DNA of 64,000 nucleotides from NCBI RefSeq assembly GCF_901709675.1, contig NC_051094.1, positions 18,686,001 through 18,750,000 of the forward strand, in the 5' to 3' direction. The notes beneath the pieces are model-generated. The model searched no databases. It saw nothing but the letters and a program-made list of their open reading frames with translations, and was not told where the DNA came from. The position numbers and the translations under genes were made by a program. Source of the DNA: Syngnathus acus. Lineage: Eukaryota; Chordata; Actinopteri; Syngnathiformes; Syngnathidae. Positions 56,640 to 64,000 of this stretch are shown here, in pieces. The stretch's first letter is position 1; every line of letters begins with the position of its first letter.

Positions 56640-57165
56640 TTGGACCAAGAGATACATTGAAAAGTTGAAAAAATATATTGATCCGCTGTGGAAACCAAGT
56701 AAGAACACCACCAGCTCAAGCGTAGCAGGAGCTGGGATAGCAAGCGTTTGGTCCTCTGATAAGGCGACTTTTCCGCCAGTAACATATCCAGACATGTACA
56801 ACTATTTGATAGATTGTTCAAGTCCATATACTTAGACTTAGACTTAGAGACTTAGACAGAACTTTATTGTCATTTTGTCAACACTAGGTGTGTACAAAAC
56901 GAAATTTCGTTGCATACGGCTTTCAGCAATGTAGAGGTATTTCGGCTGGTTAAAAAGAAAAGTGACCTTCTATATAAAAATATGAAATAAGATAATTATA
57001 AAGTACAAATATACCAAGGAAGACTTCAGAGCCTACAAGAGTTTGCAACGATATCGCTACCTGACTGCTGGTTATGTCCATTCCGTTGAGTCACAGCCAG
57101 TGGAGCAAAACGGGGAAGATGCCAGCCATGGCAGCACATAACAGTAATAACATATTATAATTGTA
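56640..57165 (+). pseudogene. Remnant resembling SWIM/YqaJ-type transposon protein
   Basis: Two open pieces interrupted by the LINE tail. The first contains RYIEKLKKYIDPLWKPSKN, SVWSSDKATFPPVTYPDMY and NYLIDCSSPYT; the second begins KYTKEDFRAYKSLQRYRYL and TAGYVHSVESQPVEQNG. The pattern YPDMYNYL ... AYKSL-x2-Y-x3-GYV recalls the N-terminal part of animal proteins with a SWIM zinc finger and YqaJ-like nuclease that occur in DNA transposons. This is from memory; neither domain is visible here. Confidence 0.35.
56831..57005 (-). mobile_element. LINE 3' tail fragment
   Basis: Minus-strand 3' end with a CTAAGT repeat tail (cttagacttagactta on the plus strand), acaataaag-type signal and gaaatttcgttgcat. 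No coding sequence. It interrupts the coding remnant around it. Confidence 0.7.
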
Positions 57166-58068
57166 GATATGTGAACAATCTAATTATTAGAAACTAGAAA
57201 TTGGACAAACATACTGTAATGAAGCTGTGTAATTATGCATTCCTTCGGTCATGGCCGAGTAGCAGCAAGAAAAAGGGAATATCCGAGCAATAATAATAAA
57301 CTTTATTACAGGCTCTTGGCCCACAGGGTAAAAAACAAACATCACATACATTAAAATAAATGTACATTTCAAATGTTATGAGAGGCACTCATGCCAGCGT
57401 CCTCTGATGGTGGACGTGTACCTTATAGCACTACATCCAGTATACCTCACAGATGAATGTTGACGTCAATAAAACAAAATTACGTACTTCCCACAAAGTG
57501 ATCTGAGCAGAATGGATAGTTGCCTTCCAAAGCTTGGAGCTGTTGCGGCCATGTTCCGCCCTACGAAGCACCGCCACTCAGCTATCGTTTCTGGTCTGGT
57601 CTCCAGGGAACCGATATAACTTCTTGGTATCGCTTTTTTGGAAGCAATAGGCACACCCTATGGCACAACAACTCTTCACCATGGTTTAAGTTGCCTACGT
57701 AACAACTCTGCTACGATCTGCAACCGATAAAATGCTAAAAAATGCTCCAGTACCAGCCTTGGCCCTATTAGCATCCGCCGCTTTTTGCCACCCAAACAAA
57801 CCGTCGGCCGGTCTGTGACGTCACGTGCATATCCTCCATTGCAATTTTTTTTATATTTTTCAAAATAAATTCTTACTCATTTTTGCTAGCTTCATGGGCT
57901 CGACCGGGGAAACATGTCACGTGACCGGGACGAACGTCTTGACCAGAATTAATTGATCGTCGCTAAAAAAAATATATATCTATTTTTTTCCCTGTGCGGC
58001 TTGGCGGCCCGGTACCAAGTGACCCACGGACCAGTACCGGTCCGCAGACCGGGGTTTGGGGACCCCTG

Positions 58069-58132
58069 GTCTATAGTATAGACGTCTATTAGACGTCTAT
58101 GCTATAGACGTCTATAGCATAGACGTCTATGG
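58069..58132. repeat. Palindromic tagacgtcta array
   Basis: Four tagacgtctat words in 64 bp. It continues beyond the next hAT at 59013-59110, which therefore inserted into the array. Confidence 0.8.
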
Positions 58133-59012
58133 CAGGGGTGTCCAAACTACGGCCCGCGGGCCAACTGCGGCCCGCGGTCCAGTTTTTATTGGCCCGCAGC
58201 AAAGAAGAAGTACTGGGCAGGCTAACGAGTTAGCGGAAATATGCTAATTCGCGATCGTGCTAACACGCGCAAACGGACCTCTAAAGGAAATTAAACGAAC
58301 ATTTGGAGCAATACTACATTGTCCTAAAGGTTAGTTTGTAAAGAGACGGTTGCCTTGTTTAAGGATTTCAACTTAAAGGGACACTATCAGACTAAACATG
58401 CGAACACAAACGACCAGCTAACGGAGTGACCGTGCTGATAAAGTGAAGCAGCTCCAAGCTGAACTGGCATCACAACAGCGATTCTTCACACGGGACTGTG
58501 AGTCAAAAATAAATATTACTAAAGCAAGCTACGAAGTGGCCATGTTAAGACTGTTGATGTTATGGACCTGTAGACCTGACACAAACTATTATTTTCTGAA
58601 AGATAATGTAAATGACAAGAGCAAAATTCACTAGTTTTAAGTTTTAATAATAACAGACAACTTTGCATTATTTATAACTCCCGTTTAAAATGTTCATGAG
58701 GCAAAAGTAATTTTAAACTCATGTAAATTTAAGGTATTTCATACAGTTTGTTCAATGTTATCTGACTCTTCAGATATGAATGAAAGGCAGAATTTGTGTG
58801 TTTAGAGTTGTTCACATCTGCCTGAGTGACTCATATTTGGTTATTTTGTCATTTGAAAAATAAAGACAATTGTGACAATGAAATTTGTTTTATAACAGTG
58901 TGTATTTGCATGACATTTTTGTAGTTAAAAAATGTCCGAAAAAACGATTGGCCCCCGGGCCCCTTCACTTTATCAAATCTGGCCCTCCTTGCAAAAAGTT
59001 TGGACACCCCTG
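58133..59012 (+). mobile_element. hAT element, shorter sibling of 47151-48628
   Basis: Ends CAGGGGTGTCCAAACT and agtttggacacccctg, exact 8-bp duplication GTCTATGG (58125-58132, 59013-59020). It is nearly identical to the hAT at 47151 but lacks about 590 bp between gtcctaaagg and the zinc-finger codons. A 20-bp block (ggcccgcgggccaactgc) is duplicated at its left end. Confidence 0.93.
58335..58634 (+). pseudogene. hAT transposase remnant
   Basis: Same remnant as at 47921: KETVALFKDFNLKGHYQTKH, then after a small deletion LQAELASQQRFFTR and ITKASYEVAMLRL. An arginine of the finger has become glycine (KGHY). The first half of the finger is lost. Confidence 0.7.
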
Positions 59013-59144
59013 GTCTATGGCATAGACGTCTATGTTTATTACACTTTTAGACCATTTTTAGACGTGTTTTAGCCGAGACGTCTGGCTAGCATATAGACGT
59101 CTAATAAACGTATATTAGACGCAAAATGCTCGCAGGGAGCATAT

Positions 59145-59812
59145 CCATGCTCACGGTCACTGCGCTAAATACCGCGCATGCGCGTAATGTGATTAAACCT
59201 GCATATTTTGGACAATCTGTAGCATGACACGTAGCATTCCCTGCTTGAATTTTGAGTGAAAATAGCTGATGAACGTTGTGATGATGAAGGTTCTTTCAAA
59301 AGCCTGTTTTTGACGTCTCTGAGAAGACAACTTCAAACATGGCACTTGTGCACGTGAGTGTGGAGGCGTTTCCTAAGAACGGGAAAGGGTGGGGAAGAGG
59401 AATATGCGCATGCGCAGTATTCAAAAACAGACAAAACATCAACCAATTATTGTCGGCGTGAATAATGGCAACATTGGTCAGTTAACTTGTCAATCAATCT
59501 CTTTCCCGGGTTTTATTTCCTTGTTTATATCCATGCTCGCTCATGTCACTGCGCTAAGTACTTCGCATGGGCGCAACGTGATTAAAACTCCGCAAATTTT
59601 GGACACTCTGGCTTTGTTGTAGCGTTCCCTGCTTGACTTCTGAGTGAAAATGGCTGACGAACGTCGTGATGATGAAGGTTCTTGCAAAAGCCTGTTTTTG
59701 ACGTCTTTGTAAAACAACTTCAAATATGGCGCTCGTGCATGCGAGTGTGGAGGCGTTTCCTAGAAACAACAGGGAAGGGTGGGGAAGAGCAACCTGCGCA
59801 TGCGCAGTAGTC
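59145..59812. repeat. Direct duplication, about 280-bp unit, with GCGCATGCGC sites
   Basis: The unit starting atatccatgctc (59145 and 59525) recurs with about 100 bp between copies. Each has ccctgcttgaNtt, then a short open frame (second copy MADERRDDEG), gtgtggaggcgtttccta, and a terminal TGCGCATGCGCA (59405-59416 and 59795-59806). Each looks like a promoter with a first exon. Family unknown. Confidence 0.7.
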
Positions 59813-59949
59813 ACAAACGAACAAATGGGCTCTGCTTTCTGAGCCGTCAGAAAGATCATCTATAATGCCTTTAAAGGGCATGTAAAGACACTATGGGGTC
59901 CCAAAATGTATTTGATAAAGATGGACTTGTATTTTTGGAAACTGTTGTG

Positions 59950-60025
59950 TTTAGGCGGCTCGGTGGCGTACTGGCTAGCACGTCCGTGGGGATACAGCGG
60001 TACGGAAAATGGATGGATGGATGGA
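59950..60025 (+). mobile_element. Miniature SINE (head joined to tail)
   Basis: 76 bp made of the first ~33 bases of the SINE (ggcggctcggtgg ... agcacgtcc) joined directly to its last ~30 (gtggggatacagcggtacgg and GATG repeats). It is flanked by an exact 7-bp duplication TGTTGTG (59943-59949, 60026-60032). The inverted sister sequence at 51918-52201 has the empty site. Confidence 0.9.
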
Positions 60026-60187
60026 TGTTGTGAATTTTTGAATAAAATTGCGAATTGAGGAGTAATCGATGAGAAATCAACGGTTTGTATGTGATCGTTG
60101 AAGTTCATCCCGGAACTTGCCGAAGTGACTGTGACGTAGATTATAGGAGGCCGAGCGTTGCCGAGGTACTTAGCCCATGTAAGCACA

Positions 60188-60403
60188 ATGGCGGATACAG
60201 AAGTAGAAGCGATGTCGTCTGACGAATCTCCCTCAGATGATTATTCACGTTCTGACGAAAATGAAGAAGAGTATGATTTCTTTCTTGGGGTACAAGGCCA
60301 CCAATTAGAACCAGTGAGAAGTACTCCAGCGACTGAAGCATCGCAAAACGAAGGCGTGGAAGGTACAGCCGGGAGAAAATCAGTGGCTATACGTACATAC
60401 TGA
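60188..60403 (+). other. Possible first exon of a transposon protein
   Basis: ATG at 60188 in context acaatgg, opening MADTEVEAMSSDESPSDDYS, acidic and serine-rich, then YDFFLGVQGHQLEPVR. A donor-like GGAAG|GTACAG lies at about 60363. Duplicated in inverted form at 51918-52201. Acidic N-termini followed by a GVQ-x2-x-EP block occur in transposon-borne proteins with a P2X7-like domain, but that domain is not seen here. Confidence 0.35.
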
Positions 60404-61222
60404 TATTGTTTTGGGTGTCCAATTTAATAAATTCTAAGAAAGTTGCAAAGAAAATTTCTTTTAATCATATATTCGGCAACATACTTTTTTTTATAGGGTA
60501 GAAAACAGTAGGAAAATTTATTTTTAGGACTGGGAAAACCCATGAACGATTATTACTTTGGTGTGCTAATCCTTATTTTCCCTTTGCACACAGTATGTTA
60601 CTACCGAAGTTACACCTAGTTCTAAGCCCATACTTTTTTATTTTTCAAATAACATAAAGGTAACATTTTCATACCCTAAGAATCTCCCTTTTGGCAATTG
60701 CACGACTCTGTCTTGGCACTTTCGTGGGGGGGGGGGGTGAACTTGGGGGGGATCCGTTGTCTCTATTATGCTTATATGTGAAGTATTGGAGACAAAACAC
60801 CAGGTATTGTATGGATCTTCGCGCTATCAATCGGTAAACAATGGGGGGAGTCCTATCATCTACGTCACGGTACCATGTGATCCAGAATGGCGCGGTTCAT
60901 GACAGGGGCAGAAAAGATCGAGAAATACACACAAATTGACTGCGTTTGGCTCACGAATGCAATTTTATTTCAAATTCTCTAATATTTGGATACAGGTGAA
61001 TATAATCGAACATTCTGAGTGGTTTTTAAAACATGTTAAAGGTGCCTTTACATACGCTTTAAGGCACACGCGTGTTGCTTCATTACAAGGGATTAGGACC
61101 ATTAGTAGTGTACTGGTTCACAAAGCTGTCTTTGATGCAAATGGTGTTCCATTAACAATTTCCATATGAATCACATATAATAACATGTACTTTGCCCCTT
61201 GCCATAAATTAGCTGTGATACT
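60404..61222. other. Unclassified, possibly part of the same element
   Basis: No gene confirmed. It includes G-runs at about 60725-60752 and an open frame (60936-61169: FKFSNIWIQVNIIEHSEW, FLKHVKGAFTYALRHTRV) without known motifs. Confidence 0.35.
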
Positions 61223-61317
61223 CAGTGTTCTCTCTAATTTTTCAAGTGTCTGTGCAAACACACAAGCTCCCTGTGCACACTGTGTGCAAAACCAGATGAA
61301 ATAAATAAATAAATAAA

Positions 61318-62681
61318 TACCGTATTTTCCGCCCTAAAAGGCGCACCGGATTATAAGGCGCACCTTCAATGAACGGCCCATTTTAAAACTTTGTCCATAT
61401 ATAAGGCGCACCGGATTATAAGGCGCATAAAATAGAAGCTATACTGCAACAAACTGAGGTTGACTAGGGTTGCGGTATGCATCCACTAGCCAATAACCAA
61501 CGAGCCCTCTGTAAACAATCGCGTTTCTCAAACGATCTCCTATAAAATGATCGGAACTGACTATAGTTCGATATAAGGCATTGGTACTACTTACCTATGT
61601 TTCCCTTCCATATCGATCCGTAGATTTACTCGAAACATTAACAGAGCAGCCTATTTTGACATGAAATAGCCTGGTACGTATAGTAGCTATCGTTATAGCA
61701 TTAGCCATCCGCAAAGTCCCACGAGCCTCAGCTTGCAATCTCCCATGAGCCTCAGCAAAGTGTAAACAATCGCGTTTCTCAAACGATCTCCTATAAAATG
61801 ATCGGAACTGACTAAAGTTCGATCTAGCGCATTGGTACTAGTTACCAATGTTTCCCTTCCATATCGATCCGTAGATTAACTCGAAACATTAACAGAGCAG
61901 CCTATTTTGACATGAAATAGCCTGGTACGTATAGCAGCTATCGTTATAGCATTAGCCATCCGCAAAGTCCCACGAGCCTCAGCTCGCAATCTCCCATGAG
62001 CCTCAGCAAAGTGTAAACAATCGCGTTTCTCAAACGATCTCCTATAAAATGATCGGAACTGACTAAAGTTCGATCTAACGCATTGGTACTACTTACCTAT
62101 GTTTCCCTTCCATATCGATCCGTAGATTTACTCGAAACATTAACAGAGCAGCCTATTTTGACATGAAATAGCCTGGTACGTATAGCAGCTATCGTTATAG
62201 CATTAGCCATCCGCAAAGACCCACGAGCCTCAGCTCGCAATCTCCCATGAGCCTCAGCAAAGTGTAAACAATCGCGTTTCTCAAACGATCTCCTATAAAA
62301 TGATCGGAACTGACTAAAGTTCGATCTAACGCATTGGTACTACTTACCTATGTTTCCCTTCCATATCAATCCGTAAATTTACTCGAAACATTAACGGAGC
62401 AGCCTATTTTTAAATGAAATAGCCTCGCGGGTACAACAGCTATTCGGTGACGCCCCCTGACTACAGTTGCCGTAATGTTGGGAAGCGATGCGACCTTGTA
62501 ATTTACTAGTCGTACTAAAACGTACTGAAACATTTTGGCAGAGCACTGTGTACAACCAGTATGGATCAACAAATTCATCAATTGATCCATATATAAGGCA
62601 CACTGGACTATAAGGCGCACTGTCGGCTTTTGAGAAAATTTTTGGTTTTTAGGTGCGCCTTATAGTCCGGAAAATACGGTA
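61318..62681. mobile_element. Inverted-repeat DNA element, GGCGCACC family
   Basis: Left end TACCGTATTTTCCGCC then aaaaggcgcacc; right end ggtgcgccttatagtcc ... aaaatacggta. The subterminal word ggattataaggcgcacc occurs repeatedly near the left end (61349, 61411) and inverted or varied at the right (62590, 62606). A 251-bp tandem array fills the interior. No transposase. Confidence 0.88.
61511..62440. repeat. 251-bp tandem array, about 3.7 copies
   Basis: The word gtaaacaatcgcgtttctca begins at 61511, 61762, 62013 and 62264, exactly 251 bp apart each time. Units include tgatcggaactgact and aaacattaacagagcagcct and differ by only a few bases. Confidence 0.95.
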
Positions 62682-62742
62682 ATTAAAAACTAAATAATTA
62701 AAATATTGTCAATGAGAACTTTAACTTGCTTGGGGTCGGATT

Positions 62743-63114
62743 TTACTCGTTCCTTTTCTGTCGGTCTTTTGCGCTCTCTCGCAATAATGTACCGATCCCC
62801 TGTCCCATCTTGAGTCTTTGTACAATTCCAACAGCTTTCAAATGACATTTCTGCTGAATATGACGCTTGAGGTAGTCCAACTTCCATTTCTTCCATAATT
62901 CTCCCTCCGTAAACTCGCCCGCCACTTCGGCTTCACTGCGTGTTTTGCAGAGGAGACCTTTCTCATTTGAAAAAGAGAACATCTCACTCAGTTTCACCGT
63001 TTCCTCTTGTCATTGAAGACACTCCGACAGCCATTCAATCATAAAAGAACTGCCGCATCTCTTATTTATTTTGGCTTGGCGAGTGGATATGTCGCTGCTT
63101 GTTCGTTTCGCCAT
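62743..63114 (-). pseudogene. hAT transposase N-terminus (KIAA1586-like), one stop
   Basis: From ATG at 63114: MAKRTSSDISTRQAKINKR, IEWLSECLQ, one in-frame TGA at codon 35, then MFSFSNEKGLLCKTRSEAEV, WKLDYLKRHIQQKCHLKAV. The pattern fits the zinc-finger start of the hAT transposases related to KIAA1586. The second cysteine of the C-x2-C pair is replaced (CKTR). It ends after DRQKRNE; the core is deleted. Confidence 0.65.
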
Positions 63115-63613
63115 GATTAGCTAATTTAGCATTTGCATCGCTTGACTCTGCCGCACTGTCGTTAGCTAGCTAACCTGCGCGGCACGGATGGGCAGAACAC
63201 ATGTTCAGGCACTGTCAATCTTATGATTGGCTATGTAGCCTAAGTGAACCATATCATATCATTGGCTGGACACCTGTCAATTACTGATTTACACTACAAA
63301 AAGGCACAGAAAGAAAATCATTCGTCCACTTAATTAGATTAGAATAGATTAAGTCTAACATTAAATATTAATCAATCAGTTTATGCAGAATTTTATTTTG
63401 TGCGCAGAGACTGCGCGACCAGTGCGTAATTGCACAGCTGCGCAACTTAGAGGGAAAACTGTTGATACTCCAGATCATGCTTATTGTTGTTGTGCGCACC
63501 TGTGATTTGTCAGCCTGTAACAACTCTGTCAGGGCTTTCCTTATTTGTACTTTCTGCACTGTAATATGGACACTATATTTTGGCCTCTTTTTTTAACCCA
63601 ATATACAGTAGAG

Positions 63614-63939
63614 CAGGGGTGTCAAACTCATTTTTTTCGCGGGCCGCATTGTAGTCATAGCTTCTTTCGGAGGGCCATTATGACTGTCAACCCAAATAAA
63701 TGTATGAGCACCTCATATTATACCCGGTAAAAGCTCCAAAACAAACTGACAAATAACTCATTTTCAAATCAGATGAGTAAAAACTGGTCAAATATTTAAA
63801 AAAAAGCTATTATTAAAAGTAACGACAATTTGCAATTCAAGTAATGACACGAATTTGATGCACAATTTGTCTTCGCGGGCCACATAAAATGATGTGGCGG
63901 GCCGTATCTGGCCCCCGGGCCTTGAGTTTGACACATGTG
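63614..63939. mobile_element. hAT miniature element (CAGGGGTGTCAAACTC)
   Basis: 326 bp, ends CAGGGGTGTCAAACTC and gagtttgacacatgtg (the last bases mutated from cccctg), exact 8-bp duplication CAGTAGAG (63606-63613, 63940-63947). Subterminal gcgggccgc/gcgggcc motifs. No coding capacity. Confidence 0.92.
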
Positions 63940-64000
63940 CAGTAGAGCAAGTGGAACTGGGAGTAATACTCCCATCGTCACCAAATCAGTATTATTCTGA

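Larger units (their letters stand above)
56509..57838. mobile_element. Inverted-repeat DNA element inside the hAT
   Basis: Inverted repeats begin TGGAGGATATGC then ACTGACGTCAC, and continue with tgtttgggtggcaaaaagc. The right end mirrors this at 57780-57838. A TGACGTCA palindrome lies in both ends (56523-56530, 57816-57823). Superfamily not assigned. Contents: a small coding remnant, a LINE tail and unassigned sequence. Confidence 0.7.
51901..58068. mobile_element. Composite hAT element (CAGGGGTCCCCAA family), 6.2 kb
   Basis: Left end CAGGGGTCCCCAACCCCC and right end ggtttggggacccctg. Long inner inverted repeats (52202-52288 against about 57950-58024, and 55685-55780 against 57845-57949) confirm that both ends belong together. 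Flanking 8-mers GTCTAATA and GTCTATAG share five positions but lie in tagacgtcta repeats. Inside are another hAT (52289-55676), a transposase start (55868-56152) and a further inverted-repeat element (56509-57838). Confidence 0.75.
61223..63461 (-). mobile_element. hAT element (CAGTGTTCTCTC family) with element inserted
   Basis: Ends CAGTGTTCTCTCTAA and acttagagggaaaactg. Flanking 8-mers GTGATACT (61215-61222) and TTGATACT (63462-63469) match at 7 of 8 positions. It holds the inverted-repeat element at 61318-62681 and a minus-strand transposase start. Without the insert it is about 875 bp. Confidence 0.85.

Noticed and set aside
61511-62440. CRISPR-like repeat array
   Set aside because: The repeats are long (251 bp), contiguous and without spacers, and the genome is eukaryotic; it is a tandem satellite.

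Overview
This window looks like teleost fish nuclear DNA, most likely from a percomorph, although the species cannot be fixed from sequence alone. It carries the fish retrotransposon set Rex3, Rex1-like, L2 and Penelope-like, tRNA-derived SINEs ending in GATG repeats, Tc1 transposons, and many hAT elements flanked by 8-bp target duplications. I find no rRNA, tRNA gene, CRISPR array, operon or convincing intact host gene. It reads as a dense transposon graveyard in which younger elements sit inside older ones.

Region by region. 1-2.35 kb: the 5' part of a Rex3 LINE (minus), a fold-back SINE, and part of a nonautonomous DNA element. 3.57-5.3 kb: a Rex1-like LINE (minus). 5.5-12.3 kb: a Penelope-like retroelement (plus) split by a full-length Rex3 (minus, 12-bp target duplication) and by a hAT element (8-bp duplication). 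The Rex3 is itself broken by a Rex1-like fragment. 12.5-16.75 kb: a deleted Rex1-like LINE, then a hAT remnant hosting another Rex1-like LINE. 17.6-18.2 kb: an inverted-repeat element. 18.3-21.8 kb: a third Rex3 (plus) with a SINE inside. 22.3-23.85 kb: a Tc1 element. 23.9-30.7 kb: sparse sequence with two solo LTRs, a hAT and inverted-repeat elements. 30.75-34.8 kb: a nearly complete Rex1-like LINE (minus) interrupted by a solo LTR and a lone Tc1 end. 35.0-40.7 kb: two related inverted-repeat elements, one with an L2 fragment inside. 41.1-43.7 kb: a Tc1 element split by a LINE. 44.6-50.7 kb: weak signs of a host promoter and exons, around a minus-strand L2 that contains a hAT. 51.7-63.9 kb: a composite of at least five hAT elements, inverted-repeat elements, palindromic tandem repeats and a 251-bp satellite.

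How the parts relate: nothing forms a cooperating pathway. The autonomous classes (LINE endonuclease plus reverse transcriptase, Tc1 and hAT transposases) are all damaged here, and most other copies are passengers that depended on enzymes encoded elsewhere. Target-site duplications give a readable order of insertion. The most notable unexplained signals are: a shared terminus and repeated subterminal motif across three otherwise different inverted-repeat families; an exact 251-bp tandem array inside one of them; short palindromic tagacgtcta arrays around the 52-59 kb composite; perfect GTCACGTGAC and GCGCATGCGC sites inside transposons; and a CTCF-type motif beside a promoter-like segment near 44.7 kb. 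Family names come from protein motifs and memory and were not checked by database search.
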